Source of the DNA: Rhizorhabdus wittichii RW1
Lineage (GTDB): Bacteria > Pseudomonadota > Alphaproteobacteria > Sphingomonadales > Sphingomonadaceae
NCBI GenBank assembly: GCA_000016765.1
Contig: CP000699.1
Coordinates: 2,604,001-2,668,000, forward strand
Direction: 5' to 3'
Length of the DNA stretch: 64,000 nt
In this document: piece after piece, positions 44,332-52,664 of the stretch
How the letters are laid out: every line of letters starts with the position of its first letter
How positions within the stretch are numbered: the first letter of the stretch is position 1
The notes under the pieces: model-generated
The model's database searches: none
What the model was told of the DNA's origin: nothing
The model's input: only the letters and a program-made list of their open reading frames with translations
Made by a program: the position numbers and the translations under genes

Positions 44332-44789
44332 GCGGGCTGGTCATCGAGGAGGTCGGCTTCGACGGGATCGACGCGGTGATGGCCGTGATGAACCGGGCGT
44401 TCGATCCCCGCTATGGCGAAGCCTGGACCGAGCCCCAGCTGCTGTCGATGATGGCGCTGCCCGGCACCACGCTGACGCTGGCGCGGATCGGCGACGTCCC
44501 CGCCGGCTTCGCGCTCAACCGGCTGATCGCCGACGAGGCCGAACTGCTGCTGCTCGCGGTCGCCCCCGAAAGCCGCCGCCTCGGCATCGCCACCGCGCTG
44601 ATCGGGCGATCGCTGGACTTGTTGCGTCTCCGTAATGGAGTGCGTCTTCACCTTGAAGTCCGCCATAATAATCCGGCAATCGAACTATATAAAAAGGCCG
44701 GATTCGAGCCGATCGGCCGCCGTCCCGCTTATTACCGCGCGACGGACGGACAAATGCACGACGCTTTAACCTTATCTTGTCCCGCCTGA
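44328..44789 (+). CDS. rimI: Ribosomal-protein-S18-type N-acetyltransferase RimI
   Basis: 153 residues, single GNAT domain. Acetyl-CoA loop is in AELLLLAVAPESRRLGIATALIGRSL (motif A) and HLEVRHNNPAIELYKKAGFE completes the fold (motif B). It acetylates N-termini, classically of ribosomal protein S18. Translationally coupled to tsaB. Confidence 0.92.
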   Translation: MSGLVIEEVGFDGIDAVMAVMNRAFDPRYGEAWTEPQLLSMMALPGTTLTLARIGDVPAGFALNRLIADEAELLLLAVAPESRRLGIATALIGRSLDLLRLRNGVRLHLEVRHNNPAIELYKKAGFEPIGRRPAYYRATDGQMHDALTLSCPA

Positions 44790-44858
44790 ACTGGTTTGAC
44801 CGATCATTTCTGGCAAAACGAGTTGCAATTCGGCCCGAATGGGCGCAGAGCGCCGAAA

Positions 44859-44882
44859 TTGAGTGGGTACAGGGGTACTCAA
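44859..44882. promoter_or_regulatory. Inverted repeat upstream of mucR
   Basis: TTGAGT...GGTAC-AG-GGTAC...TCAA-type dyad in the AT-richer leader 39 bases before the mucR start. MucR/Ros proteins often repress their own genes, so it could be an operator. The site is not a known consensus. Confidence 0.3.
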
Positions 44883-44920
44883 AGACTAGCTTCGTGATAT
44901 TTTTGAATAAGGATTGCACC

Positions 44921-45334
44921 ATGTCGGACAATAATGGGCTCACCGAGACGTTGATTGCTTTGACCGCGGACATCGTTTCCGCGCATGTCAGCAACAATAG
45001 TGTCGCCGTTTCCGATCTTCCGCTGCTGATCCAGAACGTCCACAACGCCCTGGCGTCGCTCGGCGACGAAGTGGCGGAGCCGGAAGTGAAGCAGGAGCCC
45101 GCCGTCTCGATCCGCGCCTCGATCAAGCCCGACTACATCGTCTGCCTCGAGGACGGCAAGAAGCTGAAGATGCTCAAGCGCCACCTGATGACCCATTATC
45201 AGATGACCCCCGAGCAGTATCGCGCCAAGTGGAACCTGCCGGCCGACTATCCGATGGTCGCCCCCAACTATGCCGAGCAGCGCCGCTCGCTCGCCAAGAA
45301 GATCGGCCTCGGCACCAAGCGCCGGACCCGCTGA
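44921..45334 (+). CDS. mucR: MucR/Ros-family transcriptional regulator
   Basis: 137 residues, with AAGGA seven bases before the ATG. The MucR domain is typical: LTADIVSAHVSNNSVAVSDL (~14-33) and PDYIVCLEDGKKLKMLKRHLMTHY. The Ros zinc finger is usually C-x2-C-x9-H-x3-H; here the second Cys is Asp78 (C75, D78, H88, H92). MucR regulators control EPS, motility and surface genes, so the EPS island 2 kb away is a plausible target. Confidence 0.93.
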   Translation: MSDNNGLTETLIALTADIVSAHVSNNSVAVSDLPLLIQNVHNALASLGDEVAEPEVKQEPAVSIRASIKPDYIVCLEDGKKLKMLKRHLMTHYQMTPEQYRAKWNLPADYPMVAPNYAEQRRSLAKKIGLGTKRRTR

Positions 45335-45348
45335 TCGCGAAAACAGGA

Positions 45349-45375
45349 CCGGGGAGCGGGAAAATCCCTCCCCGG
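45349..45375 (+). terminator. Hairpin after mucR, probable terminator
   Basis: CCGGGGA-GC-GGG-AAAAT-CCC-TCCCCGG stem with a two-base bulge, then CCGTTTCC; the T-run is short. It separates mucR from fur. Confidence 0.5.
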
Positions 45376-45446
45376 CCGTTTCCGGTCGAACCCGATCTTC
45401 GCGGCCCTTGTTTTCGCATGTGCAATACGGCTAACAAGGCGGTCCT

Positions 45447-45869
45447 ATGCCGGGCAAGATCGACATCGAACAGCTCTGCGCGGACAAGGGTCTGCGCATC
45501 ACCGAACAGCGGCGCGTCATCGCCCGCGTTCTTTCCGACGCCGATGATCATCCCGACGTCGAGTTGCTCCACCAGCGCGCCGCCGCGATCGATCCGGGCA
45601 TCTCGATCGCGACGGTCTATCGCACCGTCCGCCTGTTCGAGGATGCCGGCATCCTGGAGCGCCATGATTTCGGCGACGGCCGCGCCCGTTACGAGGCGGC
45701 ACCCGAAACCCATCACGATCATCTGATCAACGTCGAGACCGGCGAGGTGATCGAGTTCGTCGACGGCGAGCTCGAGGAGCTGCAGCGCCGCATCGCCGAG
45801 AAGCTGGGCTTCCGCCTGGTCGACCACCGGCTCGAACTCTACGGCGTTTCGGCCAACCGAACGAAATAA
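45447..45869 (+). CDS. fur: Fur-family ferric uptake regulator (Fur/Mur)
   Basis: 140 residues. N-terminal winged helix (GLRITEQRRVIARVLSDADD, SIATVYRTVRLFEDAGILER), then the metal site ETHHDHLINVETGEVIEFVD. The C-terminal CxxC pair of E. coli Fur is missing, as in many alphaproteobacterial Fur/Mur proteins, where regulation is by Mn or Fe. It stands between mucR and an acyltransferase gene, 7 bp away. Confidence 0.92.
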   Translation: MPGKIDIEQLCADKGLRITEQRRVIARVLSDADDHPDVELLHQRAAAIDPGISIATVYRTVRLFEDAGILERHDFGDGRARYEAAPETHHDHLINVETGEVIEFVDGELEELQRRIAEKLGFRLVDHRLELYGVSANRTK

Positions 45870-45876
45870 TCCGTCG

Positions 45877-46602
45877 GTGCGCCGTTCGAGAGCGATCGCG
45901 CGCGTCGTCGTCGGGCTGTCCGTCCTCGCCTTCTGCCTGGCCGGCTATGGGCTGAGCTGGCCGCTGCGCAAGCGGATCGGCTGGGTCCGCTTCTTCCTGC
46001 AATGGTTCGGCGAGGCGATGGGCCTCGACGTGCGGATCGAGGGCCGGCCGCTCGGCCGCGACGTGCTCTACGTCGCCAACCATGTGAGCTGGCTCGACAT
46101 ATTGGCGCTCGGCGGGGCGACGCCGACCTGCTTCGTGTCCAAGGACGACGTCGGCGGCTGGCCGCTGGTCGGGATGCTCGCGCGCATCGGCGGCACGATC
46201 TTCATCGACCGCACCAGCCGCCGCGCCGCGCACGGCCAGGTCGACCAGCTCGGCCAGGCACTGCTCGACCACCATCCGGTCGCGCTGTTCCCGGAGGGGA
46301 CGACCGGCGACGGCCGCTCGCTCTTCCCGTTCCGCCCGGCGCTGTTCGCCTCGGTCGCGCCGCCGCCGCCCGGCATCGCCGTCCAGCCGGTCGCGATCGA
46401 CTATGACGCGGCGGCGAGCGAGATCTGCTGGACCGGCGACGAGGACCTCGGCCCCAATGCGGCCAAGGTTCTCGGCCGGCCGGGCCGGTTGCGCTGCACG
46501 ATCCGCTTCCTCGAACCGCTGCCGCCGTCCGACGACCGCAAGGCGCTGGCGGCGCGGGCCCAGGCCGCCGTCGCCGCCGCGCTCGCCCTGCCCCTGAGCT
46601 GA
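45877..46602 (+). CDS. Lysophospholipid acyltransferase (PlsC-like)
   Basis: 241 residues with a GTG start 7 bp after fur. N-terminal membrane helix ([19 protein letters not shown]). Acyltransferase motifs: [13 protein letters not shown] (HX4D), [12 protein letters not shown], and [20 protein letters not shown]. It probably acylates lysophosphatidic acid to phosphatidic acid or ornithine-type lipids. Cotranscription with fur and miaB is likely. Confidence 0.9.
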   Translation: MRRSRAIARVVVGLSVLAFCLAGYGLSWPLRKRIGWVRFFLQWFGEAMGLDVRIEGRPLGRDVLYVANHVSWLDILALGGATPTCFVSKDDVGGWPLVGMLARIGGTIFIDRTSRRAAHGQVDQLGQALLDHHPVALFPEGTTGDGRSLFPFRPALFASVAPPPPGIAVQPVAIDYDAAASEICWTGDEDLGPNAAKVLGRPGRLRCTIRFLEPLPPSDDRKALAARAQAAVAAALALPLS

Positions 46603-46634
46603 CGCGCATCTTTCGCATCGGCGCGGCTTCGGCT

Positions 46635-47996
46635 ATGGGCCGCGGCATGTCGCGCCCTGCCCCCAAGAGCTTCCACGTCAAGTCGTTCGGCTGCCAGATG
46701 AACGTCTATGACGGCGCGCGCATGGCCGAGCTGCTCGAAGCGCAGGGCATGCACGCCGCCGACAGCGCCGACGCCGCCGACCTGGTCGTGCTCAACACCT
46801 GCCACATCCGCGAGAAGGCGGCCGAGAAGGTCTATTCGGACATCGGCCGGATCGTGAAGAAGGCCGCCGACGCCGAGGAGGGCCGGGCGCGGCCGATGAT
46901 CGCCGTCGCCGGCTGCGTCGCCCAGGCCGAAGGGCCCGAGATTCCACGCCGCGCCCCCGCAGTCGACATCGTCGTCGGGCCACAGGCCTATCACAACCTG
47001 CCCCAGCTCGTCGCCGACGCCGCCGAGGGCCGCCGCGCGCTCGACACCGACATGCCCGCCGCGTCGAAGTTCGACACGCTGCCGAAGCGCCGCCGCCAGG
47101 GGCCGACCGCCTTCCTGACCGTGCAGGAGGGCTGCGACAAATTCTGCACCTATTGCGTCGTCCCCTATACGCGCGGGGCGGAAATCTCGCGGCCGTGGGG
47201 CGCGATCGTCGACGAGGCGAAGGCGCTGGTCGACGCCGGCGCGCGCGAGATCACCCTGCTCGGCCAGAACGTCAACGCCTGGACCGGCGAGGACGATCGC
47301 GGCCGGACGCAAGGCCTCGACGGGCTGATCCGCGCGCTCGACGCGCTGCCCGGCCTCGCCCGCATCCGCTACACCACCAGCCACCCCAACGACATGAGCG
47401 ACGGCCTGATCGCCGCGCATGGCGAGGTGGCGAAGCTGATGCCCTTCCTCCATCTGCCGGTGCAGGCGGGATCGGATCGCATCCTCAAGGCGATGAACCG
47501 CAGCCACGACGCCGCCGGCTATCTGCGCCTGATCGAGCGGGTCCGCGCGGCGCGGCCCGACATCGCGGTCTCGGGCGACTTCATCGTCGGCTTCCCCGGC
47601 GAGACCGACGAGGATTTCGAGGCGACCCTCGCCATCGTCCGCGCGGTCGACCACGCCCAGGCGTTCAGCTTCAAATACAGCCCCCGCCCCGGCACCCCCG
47701 CCGCGTCGATGGACGGCCAGGTCGCACCGGCGGTGATGGACGAGCGGCTGCAACGGCTCCAGGCGCTGCTCAACGAGCAGCAGCACCGCTTCAACCTGGC
47801 GACGGTCGGCAAGCGCTGCGAGGTGCTGATCGAGCGCGACGGCAAGAAGCCCGGCCAGCGGATCGGCAAGTCGCCCTGGCTCCAGTCGGTGATCGTCGAG
47901 GACGGCCCGGCGATCGGCACGCTGGTGACGGTCGACATCGTCTCGGCCGGACCGAACAGCCTGAGCGGCGCCCTGGTCGAACAAAAGGCCGCCTGA
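46635..47996 (+). CDS. miaB: tRNA-2-methylthio-N6-isopentenyladenosine synthase MiaB
   Basis: 453 residues from ATG 46635; a second ATG at 46647 is also plausible. Radical-SAM methylthiotransferase: N-terminal UPF0004 domain ([37 protein letters not shown]) with three cluster Cys, radical-SAM motif [16 protein letters not shown] (CxxxCxxC), and C-terminal TRAM domain. It needs two [4Fe-4S] clusters; nfuA upstream is a likely supplier. Confidence 0.95.
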   Translation: MGRGMSRPAPKSFHVKSFGCQMNVYDGARMAELLEAQGMHAADSADAADLVVLNTCHIREKAAEKVYSDIGRIVKKAADAEEGRARPMIAVAGCVAQAEGPEIPRRAPAVDIVVGPQAYHNLPQLVADAAEGRRALDTDMPAASKFDTLPKRRRQGPTAFLTVQEGCDKFCTYCVVPYTRGAEISRPWGAIVDEAKALVDAGAREITLLGQNVNAWTGEDDRGRTQGLDGLIRALDALPGLARIRYTTSHPNDMSDGLIAAHGEVAKLMPFLHLPVQAGSDRILKAMNRSHDAAGYLRLIERVRAARPDIAVSGDFIVGFPGETDEDFEATLAIVRAVDHAQAFSFKYSPRPGTPAASMDGQVAPAVMDERLQRLQALLNEQQHRFNLATVGKRCEVLIERDGKKPGQRIGKSPWLQSVIVEDGPAIGTLVTVDIVSAGPNSLSGALVEQKAA

Positions 47997-47999
47997 AAA

Positions 48000-48139
48000 A
48001 TCCTCCCTATCGCGCAGCGATGGGGAGGGGGACCATGCGCAGCATGGTGGAGGGGTCACGGCGCGATAGCGCCGGCTGCGCCGTCGCCCCCTCCACCGCC
48101 TTCGGCGGTCCCCCTCCCCATGCGGAGCATGGGGAGGAT
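48000..48139. repeat. Palindromic repeat upstream of phoH (~140 bp)
   Basis: Ends are inverted: ATCCTCCC...GGGAGGGGGACC on the left and GGTCCCCCTCCCC...GGGGAGGAT on the right, with CCATGCGCAGCATGG and GCCTTCGGCGG hairpins inside. The miaB-phoH spacer (47997-48294) contains this element and otherwise a plain leader with an AAAGGAAAGGA stretch before phoH. Confidence 0.75.
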
Positions 48140-48294
48140 CTGAAACAGCGTCACCCAACTGCCACATCGGCGGTGGATAAGTATGCCGGTCCACCGCTTT
48201 TGCTCTTCGCATGGGTCGAAATGCGCGTAGGATCGTTGACACCCGACGACACCCCGTCAGGGGGTCGATAAAGGAAAGGAAACCGCCGCTCCTT

Positions 48295-49293
48295 ATGTCG
48301 CGCAAGCCCGTTCCCGCGCAGGCCGGAGATCGCGCCCGGCTAGAGATCCTCTTCGACAAACCCCAGCTCCTCGGCCGATTGTTCGGTGAGTTCGACCAGA
48401 ATCTGGTGGCGATCGAAAACCGGCTGGGGGTCTATATAGCGGCCCGGGGGAACAAGCTGCAGATAGAGGGTGAGGCCGAGGCCGCGGGGCGCGCCCGCGA
48501 GGTGCTGACCGGGCTCTACAACCGGATCGTCCAGGGCCAGGACCTCGACACCGGCGCCGTCGAGGCGGTGATCGCGATGTCGGCCGAGCCGACGCTGGAG
48601 GGCATCATCCGCAACGACGTCTCCGATCCGCCCAAGGTGATGATCCGGACGCGCAAGAAGACGATCGTCCCGCGCTCCGCCACCCAGATCCGCTACATGG
48701 AGGCGCTCAACCGCTCTGACATCATCTTCGCGCTGGGCCCGGCGGGCACGGGCAAGACCTATCTGGCGGTGGCGCAGGCGGTGCAGCAGCTCATCCAGGG
48801 CACGGTCGACCGGCTGATCCTGTCGCGCCCGGCGGTCGAGGCGGGCGAGCGGCTCGGCTTCCTGCCCGGCGACATGAAGGAGAAGGTCGATCCCTATCTC
48901 CGCCCGCTCTACGATGCGCTCTACGACATGCTGCCGACCGAGCAGGTCGAGCGCCGCATCGCCAGCGGCGAGATCGAGATCGCACCGATCGCCTTCATGC
49001 GCGGCCGCACGCTGAGCGACGCCTTCGTCATCCTCGACGAGGCGCAGAACACCACGCCCGCGCAGATGAAGATGTTCCTCACCCGCTTCGGCCAGAACAG
49101 CCGCATGGTGGTGTGCGGCGATCCGCGCCAGATCGACCTTCCCGACATCGGCAAGTCGGGCCTCGCCGACGCGGTCGGCCGGCTCGAAGGGATAGAGGGG
49201 ATCGCGACGATCCGCTTCGGCGCCGCCGACGTCGTCCGCCACCCGATCGTTGGCCGCATCGTCGAGGCCTATGAAGGGCCCGACAATCCATGA
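48295..49293 (+). CDS. phoH: PhoH-family ATPase
   Basis: 332 residues from ATG 48295. N-terminal KH-like region (~20-90), then the P-loop: FALGPAGTGKTYLAVAQAVQ (Walker A), FVILDEAQNTTPAQ (Walker B) and MVVCGDPRQIDLP (sensor). It is a nucleotide-binding protein linked to RNA processing with YbeY. Its stop overlaps the ybeY ATG. Confidence 0.94.
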   Translation: MSRKPVPAQAGDRARLEILFDKPQLLGRLFGEFDQNLVAIENRLGVYIAARGNKLQIEGEAEAAGRAREVLTGLYNRIVQGQDLDTGAVEAVIAMSAEPTLEGIIRNDVSDPPKVMIRTRKKTIVPRSATQIRYMEALNRSDIIFALGPAGTGKTYLAVAQAVQQLIQGTVDRLILSRPAVEAGERLGFLPGDMKEKVDPYLRPLYDALYDMLPTEQVERRIASGEIEIAPIAFMRGRTLSDAFVILDEAQNTTPAQMKMFLTRFGQNSRMVVCGDPRQIDLPDIGKSGLADAVGRLEGIEGIATIRFGAADVVRHPIVGRIVEAYEGPDNP

Positions 49294-49799
49294 TCGAAGT
49301 CGCGGTACAGGCGGAGCCCGACTGGGCGGACGGCACCGACTGGGAAAGGCTGGCGATCGAGGCGGTGACGGCGGCGATGCGGACGACGCCGCACGCCGCG
49401 ATGCTCGATGCCGCCTATATGGCCGAGGTGTCGATCCGGCTGACCGACGACGACGAGGTCCACGCGCTCAACCGCCAATATCGCCAGAAGGACAAGCCCA
49501 CCAACGTGCTGAGCTTCCCGATGGTGCAGGACGACCTGATCGAGGGGCTCGACAACAGCGACGACGGCGAGGTGCTGCTCGGCGACATCATCCTCGCGCG
49601 CGGGGTCTGCGTGCGCGAGGCGGCCGAGAAGGGCGTGCCGACCGCCGAGCATGCGACCCATCTGATCGTCCACGGCACGCTCCACCTGCTCGGCTACGAC
49701 CATATCGAGGACGACGAGGCGGAGGCGATGGAGGACCTGGAGCGCGTCGCGCTCGCCACGCTCGGGATCGACGACCCCTACGCCATCACCGAGGACTGA
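49290..49799 (+). CDS. ybeY: Endoribonuclease YbeY (16S rRNA maturation)
   Basis: 169 residues. Zinc-binding HLIVHGTLHLLGYDH (HGxLHLxGYDH) is intact, and RQYRQKDKPTNVLSFP precedes it. It is required for 16S rRNA 3'-end maturation and ribosome quality control. The usual order phoH-ybeY-corC is kept but split here by the GMC gene on the opposite strand. Confidence 0.95.
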   Translation: MIEVAVQAEPDWADGTDWERLAIEAVTAAMRTTPHAAMLDAAYMAEVSIRLTDDDEVHALNRQYRQKDKPTNVLSFPMVQDDLIEGLDNSDDGEVLLGDIILARGVCVREAAEKGVPTAEHATHLIVHGTLHLLGYDHIEDDEAEAMEDLERVALATLGIDDPYAITED

Positions 49800-49812
49800 A
49801 CGCCGCCGCCGC

Positions 49813-51453
49813 TCAGCCTGCGGCGATGCGCGGCTTCAGCGTGTGGAGCGACGGCACGGGCGCGGCGCGCAGCCGGTCGGCGATCCGGTCGGCGGAGCGC
49901 ATCGCCAGCGCGACGATCGTCAGTGTCGGGTTGGCCCAGCCCGAGGTCGGGAACAGCGAGCTGCCGGCGACATGGAGATTGTCGACGCCATGGACGCGCC
50001 CCTGCCCGTCGGTGACGCCGCGGCGCGGATCGTCGGCCATGCGGGTGGTGCCCATATGGTGATAGCCGCCGATCGGATGGGTGCTGATCAGCGGATCGGT
50101 GGTCCAGCGGCGCGGCTCCTCGGCCAGCCAGGCGGCGGGCTCGACCTTGCCGAGGCCGAGCCGCCGCAGCTCGCGGCCGAGCGCGCTGACCAGCCCCCGG
50201 ACGCTGTCGACGTCGATCGCGCTGGTCCGCCAGTCGAGCTGCGCGCGCGGCATGCCGGTGGCGTCGAGCACGTCGCCCAGCTTCACCCGGCTGTCGGGAT
50301 TGGGCGCCTGTTCGGCCCGCACCACCAGCGCCAGATCGGTCAGGCCCAGCTTCTCCAGCGCCCAGGGGCGGGCCGGATCGACGATCTTCTGGAGGCTGTT
50401 CACGGTCCGCTTCATCATCTTCCACAGATGGCGGCCGCGCGCCGTCGGGGCGGTGTCGTGCTTGATCCGCTCATAGGCGGCGAGCAGCAGCGCCTGCCGT
50501 CCTTCCGCCGGCCGCCGGCCCGCGAGGGTCAGCGAGGTGTTGAGCAGCCCTTCGCGCGCCTGCAGCGCCGGCGCCGCGGCGATCAGCGGCGCGACCGAGA
50601 GCGCGCCGACCCTGTGCCGGCCGAAGGCGCGCAGCAGCGCCCAGCTCGCGCCGCCGACCACCTTGCCGCCGCGCGCGTGCGGATGCTCCATGAAATAGCG
50701 GCCGACCTGGTCGTGGCCGTTGCCGAGCCCGCAGCGCATCACCGACCGCGAGGCGAGCAGCAGGCGCGGATTCTCGATCCCGCCGGCCGCCAGCACATAA
50801 TGGCGCGCGGTGACGGCCAGCCGCCGGCCCGCCAGGTTGCGGACCAGCAGCCGCTCGACGCCCCGCGCCGAGCCCGCCGCCATGATCTCCCGCACCGTGG
50901 CGTGGGTGACGACGGTGCAGCGCGGATGATCGATCAGGTCGCGACTGTTGGCATGGCTGAACCGGTCGAAGCGCTCGTCGAACAGCCAGGCCGGCGTCGC
51001 CAGCTCATGATCGGCGAAGGCGGGCAGCAGCGGATCGAGCGCCTCGGCGAGATCGGGCAGGACGCGCGGCAGGCCGAAGGCAGCGCGCGCCTCGGCATAA
51101 TAGGGCGCGATCTCCGCATGGCCGAACGGCCAGCCCGAATGGGGAATCCAGGGACGGCGCTCGAAATCGATCGGATCGAACTCGGCGCAGCGCCCGCCCC
51201 AGATCGCGGTGGTGCCGCCGAAGAAGCGCAACCGCGCATCCTCCAGCGCATAATAGTCCTCGCCGACATTCTCGCCGGCGTTGAGCGCCGAGGGACCCGG
51301 CTCGTGATCGAAGCCGCCGCTTTCGAGCAGGATGACCGACAGCCCTTCCGCCAGCAGGCGGCGGCAGATGGTGATGCCGGCGGCGCCGGCGCCGATGACG
51401 GCGACGTCCGCGGCCATGCCGTCGGGCCCGCCATGATCGAGATCGATATGCAT
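49813..51453 (-). CDS. GMC-family FAD oxidoreductase, second copy
   Basis: 546 residues from ATG 51453 (MHIDLDHGGPDGM). FAD-binding DVAVIGAGAAGITICRRLLA, the RFFGGTTAIWGGRCAEFDPIDF segment, YVLAAGGIENPRLLL, and the C-terminal block YHHMGTTRMADDPRRGVTD, VHGVDNLHVAGSSLFPTSGW, NPTLTIVALAMRSADR. It shares the same layout and end motifs as the EPS-island GMC (39428-40879), so the two are paralogues. No signal peptide is seen. It interrupts the conserved phoH-ybeY-corC run. Confidence 0.88.
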   Translation of the reverse strand: MHIDLDHGGPDGMAADVAVIGAGAAGITICRRLLAEGLSVILLESGGFDHEPGPSALNAGENVGEDYYALEDARLRFFGGTTAIWGGRCAEFDPIDFERRPWIPHSGWPFGHAEIAPYYAEARAAFGLPRVLPDLAEALDPLLPAFADHELATPAWLFDERFDRFSHANSRDLIDHPRCTVVTHATVREIMAAGSARGVERLLVRNLAGRRLAVTARHYVLAAGGIENPRLLLASRSVMRCGLGNGHDQVGRYFMEHPHARGGKVVGGASWALLRAFGRHRVGALSVAPLIAAAPALQAREGLLNTSLTLAGRRPAEGRQALLLAAYERIKHDTAPTARGRHLWKMMKRTVNSLQKIVDPARPWALEKLGLTDLALVVRAEQAPNPDSRVKLGDVLDATGMPRAQLDWRTSAIDVDSVRGLVSALGRELRRLGLGKVEPAAWLAEEPRRWTTDPLISTHPIGGYHHMGTTRMADDPRRGVTDGQGRVHGVDNLHVAGSSLFPTSGWANPTLTIVALAMRSADRIADRLRAAPVPSLHTLKPRIAAG

Positions 51454-51668
51454 GGCGTCAGGCCCTTCCCGCCCGTCGACGGCCGGGAAGCGAAGGAAAA
51501 AGCACACACAACATCCTGCTAATACGCCCGAGAGGCGATCTTTATTCCTTCGCCCGGCGGGATTTTTTCCCCGGACGCCGCCCTTTCCTCCATATGCAAA
51601 GATGGGATTGCCCCCCGGTGCCCATTTCGGTTAGCGAATCAGCGCGAGAGAACGGCGCAAGAAAGACG

Positions 51669-52562
51669 ATGCCCGACGACAGTAGTAGCAGCGCCGCGGA
51701 CAGCGGCGGACGATGGTGGCGCGGACTGCGCTCGCTCTTTGCACCCGAGCAAGAGCCCAGTCTGCGCGACCAGATCGAGGAAGTCATCGAGGAGCATGAA
51801 GGCGATGGCGGCGAAGGGGACGACCTGTCCTCCGCCGAGCGCGAGATGCTCCGCAACATCCTGCATTTCGGCGAACGCACCGTCGGCGACATCGGCGTGC
51901 CGCGCGGCGACATCGTCGCGGTGCCCGAGGCGATCGGCTTCGACGAGTTGGTCGCCCGCTTCGCCGAGGCCGAGCACAGCCGCCTGCCCGTCTATGGCGA
52001 GGATCTCGACCACGTCACCGGCATGATCCACGTCAAGGACGTGTTCCGGATCATCGCGACCGGCGCGGCGCGGCCCGCGACGATCGCCGGGCTGATCCGC
52101 CAGCCGCGCTACGTGCCCTCGTCGATGCGGATCATCGACCTGCTCGCCGAGATGCGCGAGACGCGCACCCATCTGGCGATCGTCCTCAACGAATATAGCG
52201 GCACCGACGGGCTGGTGACGATCGAGGACCTGGTCGAGGAGATCGTCGGCGACATCGAGGACGAGCATGACGAGAAGGAAGCCGACCTGCTCGTGCCGCT
52301 CGACGACGCGATCTGGTCGGCCGACGCCCGCGCCGAACTGGAGGACGTCGCCCGGTTGATCGACCCCCGGCTCGCCGACATCGACGACGACGTCGAGACG
52401 TTGGGCGGCCTCGCCTCCGCGCTGGCGGGGCAGGTGCCGCAGGCGGGGCAGATCGTCGAGCATCCGAGCGGCTGGCGGCTCGAGATCACCGATGCCGACG
52501 AGCGCCGGGTGCGGCAGATGCTGCTCCACCCGCCGGCCGACGCCCATGGTCGGGAAAGCTGA
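51669..52562 (+). CDS. corC: CorC/HlyC-type CBS-domain protein
   Basis: 297 residues from ATG 51669. Two CBS domains (~70-190; RLPVYGEDLDHVTGMIHVKD and THLAIVLNEYSGTDGLVTIEDL) and a C-terminal transporter-associated domain (IDDDVETLGGLASALAGQVP). No membrane helices, as in the cytoplasmic CorC. It is linked to cobalt/magnesium homeostasis. lnt, which often follows, is not adjacent here. Confidence 0.93.
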   Translation: MPDDSSSSAADSGGRWWRGLRSLFAPEQEPSLRDQIEEVIEEHEGDGGEGDDLSSAEREMLRNILHFGERTVGDIGVPRGDIVAVPEAIGFDELVARFAEAEHSRLPVYGEDLDHVTGMIHVKDVFRIIATGAARPATIAGLIRQPRYVPSSMRIIDLLAEMRETRTHLAIVLNEYSGTDGLVTIEDLVEEIVGDIEDEHDEKEADLLVPLDDAIWSADARAELEDVARLIDPRLADIDDDVETLGGLASALAGQVPQAGQIVEHPSGWRLEITDADERRVRQMLLHPPADAHGRES

Positions 52563-52664
52563 GCGATAATAAGGAACCTTTTCCGAGGCTTCCCGCTCTC
52601 ACGACATGACGGCGGCGGCCCGAATGCGCTATAGCGGCGGAACGAAGCCAGTCGGAGAGGTCCC

